Origin: MWDV01 sp002070715
Lineage (GTDB): Bacteria > Verrucomicrobiota > Verrucomicrobiia > Limisphaerales > MWDV01
Direction: 5' to 3'
Length of the DNA: 64,000 nucleotides
Assembly (NCBI GenBank): GCA_035411585.1
Contig: DAONTI010000017.1
Location: 21,654 to 85,653, forward strand
In this document: one piece after another, positions 52,764 through 60,536 of the stretch
Position numbering within the stretch: the first letter of the stretch is position 1
Layout of the letters: each line of letters begins with the position of its first letter
Notes under the pieces: generated by a model
Seen by the model: the letters and a program-made list of their open reading frames with translations, nothing else
Database searches by the model: none
Told to the model about the DNA's origin: nothing
Translations under genes and position numbers: made by a program

Positions 52764-53557
52764 AGCCTTACAAGTTACTCCTCAACGACGCCTTCATTCT
52801 GGGCATCATCCTGCTCAATGCGGTGGTCATTTTCATCAGCGGCTTTGGCATCGCTGAAAAGCCGTTGGACATCGTCGAGGCCCTGTTCACCCTCATTTTC
52901 GTTTTTGAAATTGGGCTGAAAATCCGGACCTACGGGGCGCCCGGCTATTTTGCCGAACATTGGAATAAATTTGATTTCATCGTGGTGCTGCTTTCGCTGC
53001 CCTCCCTGGCCATTCCCTTTGGCGGCGGCCAATTCCTGGGTACGAATATTTTCATGACGCTGCGTATCTTCCGCGTTTTCAAATCGTTCCGGATGATCAA
53101 GTATCTGCCCAACGCCAATTCCTTTGTCGTCTCCGTCCAGCGCGCTCTGCAGACGTCTTACATCATTTTCATTGGCTTTTTCGTGCTCATTTTCATCACG
53201 GCCCTCATCAGCGGCGCCTTTTTCCGGGAAGTTGCCCCGCAGTATTTCGGGAATCCGATGAGATCGTTATACACGATTTTTCAGCTATTTTCCGTGGAAG
53301 GCTGGTATGAAATCCCCAACGCCATCGCCCAGGAATCCAGTCCGACCGCCGCCTTTTTTGCCAAACTCTATTTCAGCGGTCTGTTGATGGTGGGCGGCAT
53401 CATGGGGTTGTCGTTGGTCAACTCCATTTTCGTGGATGCCATGGTCAGCGACAACAACGACGACTTGGAAGCCGAAATCAAAAAACTGACCCAGCAGGTT
53501 CACTCGCTGGAACAGAAACTCGATCAATTCATCCAGACCAACGGCAGGGATGCGTAG
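52760..53557 (+). CDS. voltage-gated-type ion channel (six transmembrane segments, NaChBac-like)
   Basis: The 265-residue protein has six membrane segments. S4 is LRIFRVFKSFRMIKYL, with arginines and lysines at about every third position. The pore loop is YTIFQLFSVEGWYEIP, whose SVEGW filter resembles the LESW of bacterial sodium channels. The tail DDLEAEIKKLTQQVHSLEQK is a coiled coil that would tetramerise the channel, as in NavBac proteins. It sits in the inner membrane and is presumably sodium- or cation-selective. The ATG at 52760 overlaps a small upstream frame; an alternative ATG lies at 52754. No channel partner gene is adjacent. Confidence 0.9.
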   Translation: MKPYKLLLNDAFILGIILLNAVVIFISGFGIAEKPLDIVEALFTLIFVFEIGLKIRTYGAPGYFAEHWNKFDFIVVLLSLPSLAIPFGGGQFLGTNIFMTLRIFRVFKSFRMIKYLPNANSFVVSVQRALQTSYIIFIGFFVLIFITALISGAFFREVAPQYFGNPMRSLYTIFQLFSVEGWYEIPNAIAQESSPTAAFFAKLYFSGLLMVGGIMGLSLVNSIFVDAMVSDNNDDLEAEIKKLTQQVHSLEQKLDQFIQTNGRDA

Positions 53558-53610
53558 TCCGCGGCCGGTTCGCGGGCGAATTCCAGGCGGAGGCTGGTTC
53601 GGTGGGGGAA

Positions 53611-53679
53611 CTCTGGATTGAAGCGTCGAGCCGAATGTTGAATTCGGCATCGGATTGAAGCGCGAGCAAACCATCCGCC
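53611..53679 (-). pseudogene. fragment of a class I fructose-bisphosphate aldolase 3' end
   Basis: About 69 nt resemble 60567-60635, the end of the aldolase gene, with roughly 80% identity by eye. In the reverse frame they read GLLALQSDAEFNIRLDASIQ, against GLLAQQSDAEFNAQLDASIQ in the intact enzyme. The frame is open locally but carries no other aldolase sequence. It is a gene remnant. Confidence 0.75.
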
Positions 53680-53778
53680 GGCACCGGGTTGCTCTGTTGC
53701 CGCCAGTCAATAGATGACAAAATTGTAACGTGTCCAATCGGTCGGTGTTTAGGTGCGTAGGGTCTATTGTTATTGAAA

Positions 53779-53799
53779 GAACGGCCAGAGTGGTCGTTC
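53779..53799. repeat. hairpin related to the 10.3-kb array
   Basis: A 21-nt near-palindrome (GAACGGCCA stem, loop GAG, one G-T mismatch) differs at three positions from the hairpin at 10300-10320. It lies 29 nt upstream of the small exported-protein gene, in its leader. Confidence 0.7.
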
Positions 53800-53827
53800 C
53801 GCAACAATGAAAGAGCAGAGGTCCATT

Positions 53828-54154
53828 ATGAAACGCAGCAGCATTATTCTCTTGATCGCCGCCGGTTTATTCGCGGCTGGAAGCAGTATTGCCCAAAACG
53901 GGCCCGGCCCGCGCGGCAAGGGCTACGGAGGCCCGCCCCAGTCGGCCGAAGAACGCGCCGCCCGCCAGGCGGCCTGTCTCGAAAAGAACGGCGGCGTCTG
54001 CCCGCAAGGCGGCCCGCGCGCCGAATGTCCCGGTTGGGGTAAAGGCCGGGGGCAAGGGCAGGGCAAACAGTTGCGCTGGGGGGCCCGGGACGGCATGGGC
54101 CCGCGGGGCGGCACGGCCAATTGCCCGGTCAATCCCGGTCCGGCTCGAAAATAA
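53828..54154 (+). CDS. small exported Gly/Pro/Cys-rich protein
   Basis: From the ATG at 53828 the product is 108 residues: a signal peptide (MKRSSIILLIAAGLFAAGSS, cleavage near IAQ-NG), then a Gly/Pro/Arg-rich region with isolated Cys (ACLEKNGGVC, AECPGW, ANCPVN). The short length, cysteines and lack of helices suggest a metal-binding or structural periplasmic peptide. It converges on the histidine kinase gene, whose sensor loop is also Gly/Met/Arg-rich. Start chosen over 53807 because it gives a clean signal peptide. A terminator follows at 54178. Confidence 0.75.
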   Translation: MKRSSIILLIAAGLFAAGSSIAQNGPGPRGKGYGGPPQSAEERAARQAACLEKNGGVCPQGGPRAECPGWGKGRGQGQGKQLRWGARDGMGPRGGTANCPVNPGPARK

Positions 54155-54177
54155 TCCGCGCCGATTATTCGACTGAC

Positions 54178-54204
54178 GGGCGACCCAACGGGTCGCCCTT
54201 TTTT
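54178..54204 (+). terminator. rho-independent terminator after the small exported protein
   Basis: A perfect stem GGGCGACCC with loop AAC is followed by six T residues. It lies 24 nt past the stop of the exported-protein gene. The T-run overlaps the stop codon of the histidine kinase on the other strand, so only plus-strand transcription is served. Confidence 0.92.
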
Positions 54205-55684
54205 ATTCCGCCGGGTGCGGCAGTTGCAGTTGAAATACAGTCCAGCCCGGAACGCTTTCCTGCAAAATAAGTTCCCCGCCGTGCGCCCGGACGATTTCGC
54301 GGGCCAGACTCAATCCCAAGCCGATCCCTTCCACCTCGCGCCCATCCGCCGCGGTCACCCGGTGAAAGCGGTCGAAAATTTTGGGTTGCTCCGCTGGGGC
54401 GATTCCAGAACCGGAGTTGCCCACCGTGAGGGTGATCCAGCCATTTTGCGTGGTCAGAGCCACGTGCACCCGCCCGTCCGGTGCGTTATATTTCACCGCG
54501 TTCACCAGCAAGTTGAAGCAGGCCGTATGCAGCAGGGCCCGGTCGGCGGACAGGGTGACGTCGGCGGGGAGTTCCGCTTCGAAGTGCAGTTTCGTTTCCT
54601 CGGCGAGGATTTTCGCATCCTCGATGATGCCTTGGAGCATTTCTGTGAGGTTGACCGGTTGGCGGACGAGAGGCAGCCGGCCCGCATCCGCTTGGGCGAG
54701 GAGCAGCAAGCTGCGGATGATTCGCTTCAATCGCTGCGTTTCCTCGAGCAACGCGCCGAAGGTTTGTTGTTCTTTGGAGCCGGGCACGGCGGCTTGCAAC
54801 GCGTGCTCCAGTTCGCCCTGCATGACGGCGAGCGGGGTCTTGAGTTCGTGCGAGGCATCAGCGCTGAACCGGATGGCCTGGCGAAAGCTGGCTTCCAAGC
54901 GATCCATCATGCGGTTCAAAACCTGGATCACCCCGGCCATCTCTGGGTTGCCGCTGGGGATGGGAATGCGTTGATCCAAGCCGCTGGCGGTGACGCGGCC
55001 GGCGGTATCCACGATGGCGCGCAGCGGGGACAAGGCCCGGCCAGCGACGTGCCAGCCACCGAGTCCCACCAGCAGCAGGGCCATGGGAAGCACCAGCAGG
55101 AAGGCATTCCGCAGGCGGTTCAACTCGGCCCGCGGTCCAGCGAGATTCAGTCCGATCACCAGCGTGGTGTCTGCGGTGCCGAGAAAGCCAAGCCGCCATT
55201 CCGCTTGAGCGGTGCGGACGGTTTGGAACCGGGGAATTTTCGTGAAAGCAACCTGCCCCATGCCGCCCCGGGGTCCGAAGCCGCGCCCCATGCTGCCGGG
55301 ACCACGGCGTGCCCCGCCGCCGAGGGTGACCGCCGAAGCATCATCCGCCAAGACACAGTCGAGTTGCGCGGGGTCCAGATCCGCAGGCCAGCCGGACGAC
55401 GTGTGTTGGATCGTGCCGTCCGTGTCCTTGACGAGCAAGATGATCTGGTTCTCGTGGGGTTCGCCGAAGATGAATTTGAGCGCGTCGTCGAGCCGCTGGT
55501 AATTGCCGCGCGAACCAATCCAGCCCGGATGTCGCGCCCCGAGCGCGCGGATTTCCGTGTCCAGGCTCTCCAGCTTTTGTTGGCGGACCAGCCACCACGC
55601 CGTCCCACCAAAGGCGACCAGCACCAGCCCCGAGATGGCTGCGGAGTACAACGCGATTTTGAGACGGAAAGACAACGTCCTCAT
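54203..55684 (-). CDS. membrane sensor histidine kinase
   Basis: The 493-residue protein has the ATG at 55684, overlapping the regulator stop by 4 nt. A first membrane helix (IALYSAAISGLVLVAFGGTAWWLV), a periplasmic sensor and a second helix (FLLVLPMALLLVGLGGWHV) precede HAMP, the H-box FSADASHELKTPLAVMQGE, N-box FNLLVNAVKYNAPDG and G-boxes near the end. The sensor contains an unusual loop GGGARRGPGSMGRGFGPRGG, rich in Gly, Arg and Met, which may bind metal. It phosphorylates the OmpR-type regulator encoded upstream. Likely stimulus: metal or envelope stress, inferred only. Confidence 0.9.
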   Translation of the reverse strand: MRTLSFRLKIALYSAAISGLVLVAFGGTAWWLVRQQKLESLDTEIRALGARHPGWIGSRGNYQRLDDALKFIFGEPHENQIILLVKDTDGTIQHTSSGWPADLDPAQLDCVLADDASAVTLGGGARRGPGSMGRGFGPRGGMGQVAFTKIPRFQTVRTAQAEWRLGFLGTADTTLVIGLNLAGPRAELNRLRNAFLLVLPMALLLVGLGGWHVAGRALSPLRAIVDTAGRVTASGLDQRIPIPSGNPEMAGVIQVLNRMMDRLEASFRQAIRFSADASHELKTPLAVMQGELEHALQAAVPGSKEQQTFGALLEETQRLKRIIRSLLLLAQADAGRLPLVRQPVNLTEMLQGIIEDAKILAEETKLHFEAELPADVTLSADRALLHTACFNLLVNAVKYNAPDGRVHVALTTQNGWITLTVGNSGSGIAPAEQPKIFDRFHRVTAADGREVEGIGLGLSLAREIVRAHGGELILQESVPGWTVFQLQLPHPAE

Positions 55685-56355
55685 GGGGGCGGGGTGATGC
55701 GGTAGCCAACGCCCCGGATGGTTTCGATGAGTTTCCTGGACGCGCCTTCGTCCACTTTTTTGCGCAGGCGCTGGATGTAAACCTCCACGAGGTTGGTGCC
55801 GGGGTCGAAGTTGTAATCCCAGACTTGCTCGCAAATCTGCGCACGGGTGAGCACCCGCCCCGGCGAACGCATCAGACTTTCCAACAGCGCAAACTCGCGC
55901 ACGGTCAGTTCAATCTTGCGTCCGGCCCGGAGGACTTCGCGGGTGAGCAGGTTCATGGTCAGGTCGGCGGTGGCCAGAATGCTCTGGTGCGCGCCCGCAG
56001 CGCGCCGCGTCACGACGTGCAGCCGGGCGATGAGTTCCTCGATAAAAAATGGTTTGGTGAGGTAATCGTCGGCCCCGAGATTCAAGCCTTCGAGCCGTTC
56101 GTTCAATTCGCCGCGCGCGGTCAGCAAGATGATGGGCACGCCAATTTTGCGCTCGCGCAGATTGCGCAGGATGCTCAAACCATCGCGCCCCGGCAGCATG
56201 ATGTCGAGCACCAGCGCGTCGTAAGGGCGCGTGGTCGCCAGTGTGAAACCGTCGTCGCCACGGTGGCTCACCTCCACGATGAACCCCGCCGCCGCCAATC
56301 CCTTGCGGATGAACGAGGCGATTTTCTTTTCATCTTCGATGACCAGAATTTTCAC
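55681..56355 (-). CDS. OmpR/PhoB-family response regulator
   Basis: With the GTG at 56355 (VKILVIEDEKKIASFIRKGL) the protein has 224 residues. The receiver domain shows the acidic pair ED near residues 7-9, the phosphoacceptor in DALVLDIMLPGRDG (about residue 51), LLTAR and the KPF lysine (YLTKPF). The winged-helix DNA-binding domain follows, with TVREFALLESLMRSPGRVLTR and DVYIQRLRKKVD-type VEVYIQRLRKKVDEG. It overlaps the kinase start by 4 nt. It would control efflux or envelope genes such as the adjacent ABC operon. The longer frame to 56499 overlaps the ABC gene and is rejected. Confidence 0.92.
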   Translation of the reverse strand: MKILVIEDEKKIASFIRKGLAAAGFIVEVSHRGDDGFTLATTRPYDALVLDIMLPGRDGLSILRNLRERKIGVPIILLTARGELNERLEGLNLGADDYLTKPFFIEELIARLHVVTRRAAGAHQSILATADLTMNLLTREVLRAGRKIELTVREFALLESLMRSPGRVLTRAQICEQVWDYNFDPGTNLVEVYIQRLRKKVDEGASRKLIETIRGVGYRITPPP

Positions 56356-56419
56356 GGCGAAAACCTGCTCCGCGGTTTCAAGGTAAGGGGGAGGCCGTCC
56401 GTTGCCCAGTCGAAAAGCC

Positions 56420-57139
56420 TTACGACACGGGCGCCGCCGTTGCCCGCCGCAACTGGCCGTCCTCCATCTCGTAAATACGGTCAAAAACATCCAGCGCACG
56501 GTGGTCGTGCGTAACGACGATGACCGCCGAACCGCGTTCGTGCGCCACTTTCCGGAACAATTCCATCACCTGCCGGCCGCGCTGGCTGTCCAATGCGGCG
56601 GTCGGCTCATCGGCCAGGATGAGGCTGGGTTCGTTCGCCAACGCACGGGCGACGGCGACGCGTTGTTGCTGACCACCGGAGAGCGCCGTCGGCAGGTTCT
56701 TTGCCCGTCCCGCGACGCCGAGGTAATCGAGCAATTCCAGGGCGCGTTGCCGGGCGCGACGCGGTGCGGTGTCGTTGATCTCCATGGCCAGGGCGACGTT
56801 TTCCATCGCACTGAGGAAGGGGATGAGGTTCGCCTTCTGGAAGACGAATCCCAAATGTTGCCGCCGGAACGCGCGCAGGTTCACCAAGGCGCGGGCACCG
56901 TCCATCACCGGTTCGCCACCGATCACGATGCGACCGGAAGTGGGCGGGTTGATCAAACCGATGGCGGTGAGAAAAGTGGATTTGCCCGCGCCACTCGGTC
57001 CCAGCAGCGCCACGACTTCGCCGCGCGCGAGTTGCATGGATACGTTGTTCATGGCCACCACTTCGGTGTTGCCGGCGCCATAGATTTTCGTCAGGCCGAT
57101 GGCTTCAACGGCGGGCGGAGCAGGCGCGGTCGTGGTCAT
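56420..57139 (-). CDS. ABC transporter ATP-binding protein (MacB/LolD/DevA type)
   Basis: The 239-residue protein, from the ATG at 57139, has Walker A GPSGAGKST, Q-loop FQKANLIPFL, signature LSGGQQQR, Walker B LILADEPTAALD and the H-loop VTHDHRAL. This is the type that energises MacB/FtsX-like permeases for export of drugs, peptides or lipoproteins. Its ATG overlaps the stop of the permease gene by 4 nt, confirming one operon. It ends 64 nt before the response-regulator start, so the two-component genes may be in the same transcript. Confidence 0.93.
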   Translation of the reverse strand: MTTTAPAPPAVEAIGLTKIYGAGNTEVVAMNNVSMQLARGEVVALLGPSGAGKSTFLTAIGLINPPTSGRIVIGGEPVMDGARALVNLRAFRRQHLGFVFQKANLIPFLSAMENVALAMEINDTAPRRARQRALELLDYLGVAGRAKNLPTALSGGQQQRVAVARALANEPSLILADEPTAALDSQRGRQVMELFRKVAHERGSAVIVVTHDHRALDVFDRIYEMEDGQLRRATAAPVS

Positions 57140-58347
57140 GACAACACTTTGTTGGGTTCGACGCGCAGCGCTTTCCCGATGCCGAGCAGGCTGGCGAGAA
57201 CGGAGATGATCGCCACGCCCAACGCCAGACTCCACACATCTTCGCGGGTGATCAGCACGCGCCGCGGGAAGCGCGGGAAAACCCAGTCGCCCAGACACCA
57301 CGCCAGGCCGAATCCGAGCGCGCCCAGCAGCAGGGCTTGCTGGAGAATGAGCCCAACGATCATTGAATTGCGCGCGCCCAGCAGCTTGAGCATGGCGATG
57401 TCATGCAGTTTATCCAGCGTCAGCGTGTAAAGAATCAACGCCATGATGATGGTGGAGATGATCGCCAACAAAACGAGGAACAGCCCGATTTGCCGCCGCG
57501 CCTTGTCAATCATGCCATGCACCAGCAGCTCACTTTGCCCGGCGCGTGAGTAAACCGTCACGTCCGGCCAGGCGGCGATGGTTGCGGTTACGGCCGCCGG
57601 ATCCGCCCCCGGCGCCACGCGGACGGTGATGGCGCTGACCATAGGGGAGCCGAGGGCCGGAAGCTGTTTGGACGCGCCGCCACCGCGTTCCAGCAACAGG
57701 GGCTGCACCTGCCCGAGATCCTGCCCGCCGGCCCGCTGCACCCGCGCGGTGCGCTCCAGACGAATGGCTTCACCCGGCAGATCGAATTGAATCGCCAGCG
57801 CGTCTTGCGCGGTGAAAAACGCGATGCCGTCGCCGCCGGACGACACCATTCCGCGCGTCACGCCGACGACGGTATAGACGTCTTTGCCGAGTTCCAGCTT
57901 TTCGCCCAACGCGAGGCCCAGCGACGCATCGGTGATCATTTCGTAGTGCGCCTGGCCCAGGGGGCGACCAGCGATCAAGTTCACCCATTCGCCCTTGTCT
58001 TCCGGCCAGGACAGGCCGTGAACATTCATGCGCAACGGCTGGCCGTGATGCTCGCGCTGCACGTTGTGCGAAACAAACGCCCGTGCGTCGGCCACTCCCG
58101 GCACTGCGCGCAGGCGATATTCCAGATTGGCGGGCAGGCGGGAAATCTCCGCAAAGGGCCCGCGCGTGCCGTGTTGCACCACCCACAAATCAGCGCCGAT
58201 GTGATCCACCACGACGAGCGCATCGTCAATCATGCCGCGATAAATGCCGGCCATGCCCAGCACGATCATCAACAGGAGGCCGATGCCCGCCGTCGTCAGG
58301 GTGAACCGGCCTGCGTTGTGGCGAATGTCTTTGATCGCAAGATTCAT
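57136..58347 (-). CDS. ABC transporter permease, FtsX/MacB (DevC-like) family
   Basis: From the ATG at 58347 (MNLAIKDIRHNAGRFTL) there are 403 residues: one N-terminal membrane helix, a large periplasmic domain of about 230 residues, then three helices (IGLFLVLLAIISTIIMALIL, MIVGLILQQALLLGALGFGL and a last one near ALGVAIISVLASLLGIG). This is the FtsX topology of type VII ABC exporters, which use mechanical coupling to push substrates through an outer-membrane channel. It lies between the HlyD-like adaptor (4-nt overlap) and the ATPase (4-nt overlap). Substrate unknown. Confidence 0.88.
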   Translation of the reverse strand: MNLAIKDIRHNAGRFTLTTAGIGLLLMIVLGMAGIYRGMIDDALVVVDHIGADLWVVQHGTRGPFAEISRLPANLEYRLRAVPGVADARAFVSHNVQREHHGQPLRMNVHGLSWPEDKGEWVNLIAGRPLGQAHYEMITDASLGLALGEKLELGKDVYTVVGVTRGMVSSGGDGIAFFTAQDALAIQFDLPGEAIRLERTARVQRAGGQDLGQVQPLLLERGGGASKQLPALGSPMVSAITVRVAPGADPAAVTATIAAWPDVTVYSRAGQSELLVHGMIDKARRQIGLFLVLLAIISTIIMALILYTLTLDKLHDIAMLKLLGARNSMIVGLILQQALLLGALGFGLAWCLGDWVFPRFPRRVLITREDVWSLALGVAIISVLASLLGIGKALRVEPNKVLS

Positions 58348-59510
58348 GGCACGCGGACCCGTTGACCGGATTTGAGCGGCGATGACGGCGACTTGCTGGG
58401 TATCACGATCGTTTCGCCGGCAACCAAACCTTGCCTGACCTCCACCAGATCGCGACCGCGTAAACCGGGAATGGCGTCGCGCCAGCTCGCTTTTCCGCCA
58501 CTCGCCACCAGAACGCCGGGTTTGCCTTCGCGCCATTGCAGAAAAGCCTGCGGCACTGCGAGCGCGTCGGGCTTTTGCCCGGTTTCAATGAACACCTCGG
58601 CGCGCTGACCGATCGTCCAGTTGATGGGCAGTTGTTGCACGCGCACATCCACCAGAAACTCCCGCGTCTCGGGATCCGTTTCGCGCCCCAGCCGCGCCAC
58701 TTCGCCGGGGTAGTTCACATCTGCCTCCGAGCGAAAGACCACACGCGCCTTTTGGCCCAGAGCCAGACCGGCCGACGCCGTTTCGTCCACCCAGGCGGAG
58801 ACCCACAGTTCGTTGGTCGAAATGAGTTGCAAGATGGAACTGCCGGGGACAACCACGCCGCCCGGATCGCGATCGCGCTTGATGATCAGGCCATCATACG
58901 GACTGCGGATGTCGGTGAAGGTGAGTCGCTCACGCTGATAATCCAGATTGCGTTCCGCCGTGACCACTTGCTGCTCCGCTTCCGTCGTGGCCGCATGGGC
59001 GCGCTGCAAATCGGCTTCGGCAACGCGCAACCGTTCGATGGCCTTGTCCATTTCCGCCTGGGAAGTGACTTGAGTCGCGAGCAGCTCGACGACCCGGCGA
59101 TGCTCCTGTTGGGCCTGTTGCGCGACAGCCGCCGCGCGTGTTTCGTCCACGCGCACCCGGGCAGCAGTGGCCTTGGCGCTGGCCAGGGTGGCTTCGGCCA
59201 CCTCGACCTGACGCTTCAATTCCCCGGCGTCAAGGCGCGCGAGCAATTGCCCGGCGCTGACGGCGTCGCCCTGGTCCACCAGCACCTCGGCCAGCCGTTC
59301 CTGAATACGCGGACTGATGGTGGTCCGCACCCGCGCCTCCAAAGTTCCCGGGCCCATGACCTCCCCCGACATCGCTGTGGGTTTCACGATATACGCCTGC
59401 ACCGGCACGGCGGCGAATTTCATACGATACAGCACCGCGATCACGATGAGGGCTAAAACCACCCACGGTGCGAATTTGCGGATGGCGGGGGGCAAATGAG
59501 GCGAGGGCAT
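58344..59510 (-). CDS. HlyD/MacA-type periplasmic adaptor (membrane fusion) protein
   Basis: The 388-residue protein has one N-terminal membrane helix (FAPWVVLALIVIAVLYRM), a lipoyl-like half (TISPRIQERLAEVLVDQGDAVSAGQLLARLDAG), a long helical hairpin (about 75-190, with heptads LRVAEADLQRAHAATTEAEQQ), and the second lipoyl and beta-barrel halves (FTDIRSPYDGLIIKRDRDPGG and beyond). It bridges the inner-membrane permease encoded downstream and an outer-membrane channel, which is not in the window. It is the first gene of the efflux operon, 204 nt from the divergent-looking but co-oriented TetR gene. Confidence 0.92.
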   Translation of the reverse strand: MPSPHLPPAIRKFAPWVVLALIVIAVLYRMKFAAVPVQAYIVKPTAMSGEVMGPGTLEARVRTTISPRIQERLAEVLVDQGDAVSAGQLLARLDAGELKRQVEVAEATLASAKATAARVRVDETRAAAVAQQAQQEHRRVVELLATQVTSQAEMDKAIERLRVAEADLQRAHAATTEAEQQVVTAERNLDYQRERLTFTDIRSPYDGLIIKRDRDPGGVVVPGSSILQLISTNELWVSAWVDETASAGLALGQKARVVFRSEADVNYPGEVARLGRETDPETREFLVDVRVQQLPINWTIGQRAEVFIETGQKPDALAVPQAFLQWREGKPGVLVASGGKASWRDAIPGLRGRDLVEVRQGLVAGETIVIPSKSPSSPLKSGQRVRVP

Positions 59511-59680
59511 GGCGAAGTGGATTGTCTAATTGAGCGCCCGAATTCGAGTCGAATCTTCCATTATCGCACCCGGCGCGAGGGCCGTAAGCGCACACCGGCG
59601 CCCGACGACGGGGATGTGATTAAGCATCAGATGCAAGTGTGCTGCGTTCATGGTTTTACCTTTGGTTTATGTGTTTGTGT

Positions 59681-59700
59681 TCGCGGTAACGAGACCGCGA
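59681..59700. promoter_or_regulatory. inverted repeat between TetR and the efflux operon
   Basis: A 20-nt inverted repeat TCGCGGT/ACCGCGA with a 6-nt spacer lies just past the TetR stop and 170 nt upstream of the adaptor start. It could be an operator or a weak terminator; no T-run follows in either direction. Its sequence differs from the palindrome at 60323. Confidence 0.45.
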
Positions 59701-59714
59701 TCAAGGTCCAGTTC

Positions 59715-60308
59715 CTAACCGACTGCCTCGACAAATAATTTCCAACCGGCTTCCGCGTGAGTGTGAAGGTTGAACTTCCCGCCACTCATGCCCCAAAGCA
59801 CCACCGACGGCTGAATCAGACCGAGGAACAACAGCGATGCCGCCTCCGGCTCCACATCGGAACGGATGCCGCCTTCACGTTGGCCATCCCGGATCAAAGC
59901 CTCCACCTCGCGCAGGTAGGCACGAATGACTTCATACATGCGACGGCGGTGGGCGGCAGGGCCGTGCAGCAGTTCTTCCGAAAAGACCACGTGCATGATG
60001 CCCTTGTTTTGTTGGATCAAATTCACGTGTTGCACCAGTAAACGGTGCAGCCGTTCCAAGGCCGTCGTTCCGTTTTCCCGTGCGGCGCGCACATTGGCTT
60101 GCAAACGGTCGGCAATCAGATCGAACACCGCATCGAGCACCTGCTTTTTACCCGAATAATGCCGGTAAAGCGCCGACGGCACCACCCCGACGGCTTTCGC
60201 TACCCGGGCGACGTTCAAGCCGCACAAGCCATGACGCGCGGCCACGTTCAAGGCCGCCTGCGCCAGTTGTTCCTGGCGGATTTTCGTTTCAGTTTTCGGA
60301 GCACGCAT
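59715..60308 (-). CDS. TetR-family transcriptional regulator
   Basis: The 197-residue protein, counted from the ATG at 60308 (MRAPKTETKIRQEQ), has the TetR helix-turn-helix GLCGLNVARVAKAVGVVPSALYRHYSGKKQVLDAVF at about 25-60 and a helical ligand domain. The alternative ATG at 60335 lies inside a palindrome and is less likely. It reads in the same direction as the HlyD-ABC operon 205 nt downstream, and presumably represses it and itself. TetR regulators of this kind sense small hydrophobic compounds; the ligand is unknown. Confidence 0.9.
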   Translation of the reverse strand: MRAPKTETKIRQEQLAQAALNVAARHGLCGLNVARVAKAVGVVPSALYRHYSGKKQVLDAVFDLIADRLQANVRAARENGTTALERLHRLLVQHVNLIQQNKGIMHVVFSEELLHGPAAHRRRMYEVIRAYLREVEALIRDGQREGGIRSDVEPEAASLLFLGLIQPSVVLWGMSGGKFNLHTHAEAGWKLFVEAVG

Positions 60309-60322
60309 GACCGTGGCGACAA

Positions 60323-60340
60323 TGTGAATAGACATTCACA
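60323..60340. promoter_or_regulatory. palindrome, probable TetR operator
   Basis: TGTGAATAGACATTCACA is a perfect inverted repeat (arms of 7, spacer of 4), 14 nt upstream of the TetR ATG at 60308. Position and form fit an autoregulatory TetR operator. Binding is inferred. Confidence 0.7.
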
Positions 60341-60367
60341 ATCTGTCAACGGGAGTGAGGGAAAGAC

Positions 60368-60381
60368 TTGATCTGGGTCAA
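60368..60381. promoter_or_regulatory. FNR/Anr-like box
   Basis: TTGATCTGGGTCAA matches the FNR/Anr consensus TTGATNNNNATCAA except at one position (GTCAA, the Anr/Dnr-type right half). It lies 60 nt upstream of the TetR start, at a typical activator distance. No FNR-type regulator gene is visible in the window. Confidence 0.5.
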
Positions 60382-60536
60382 GTCACTGAGAATTCAGTGA
60401 AAAATGCGTAAGTTGAGGAGGAGTCCTCAAAAGGCTCACCACATCACAGCCGACGCTGGCAAATTAATGCCCGCGCTGCAGTTTTATTCCGTATCGGGTC
60501 ACCGCTGACTGATTGGCGGTTCGTCGCCGGTTCAAA

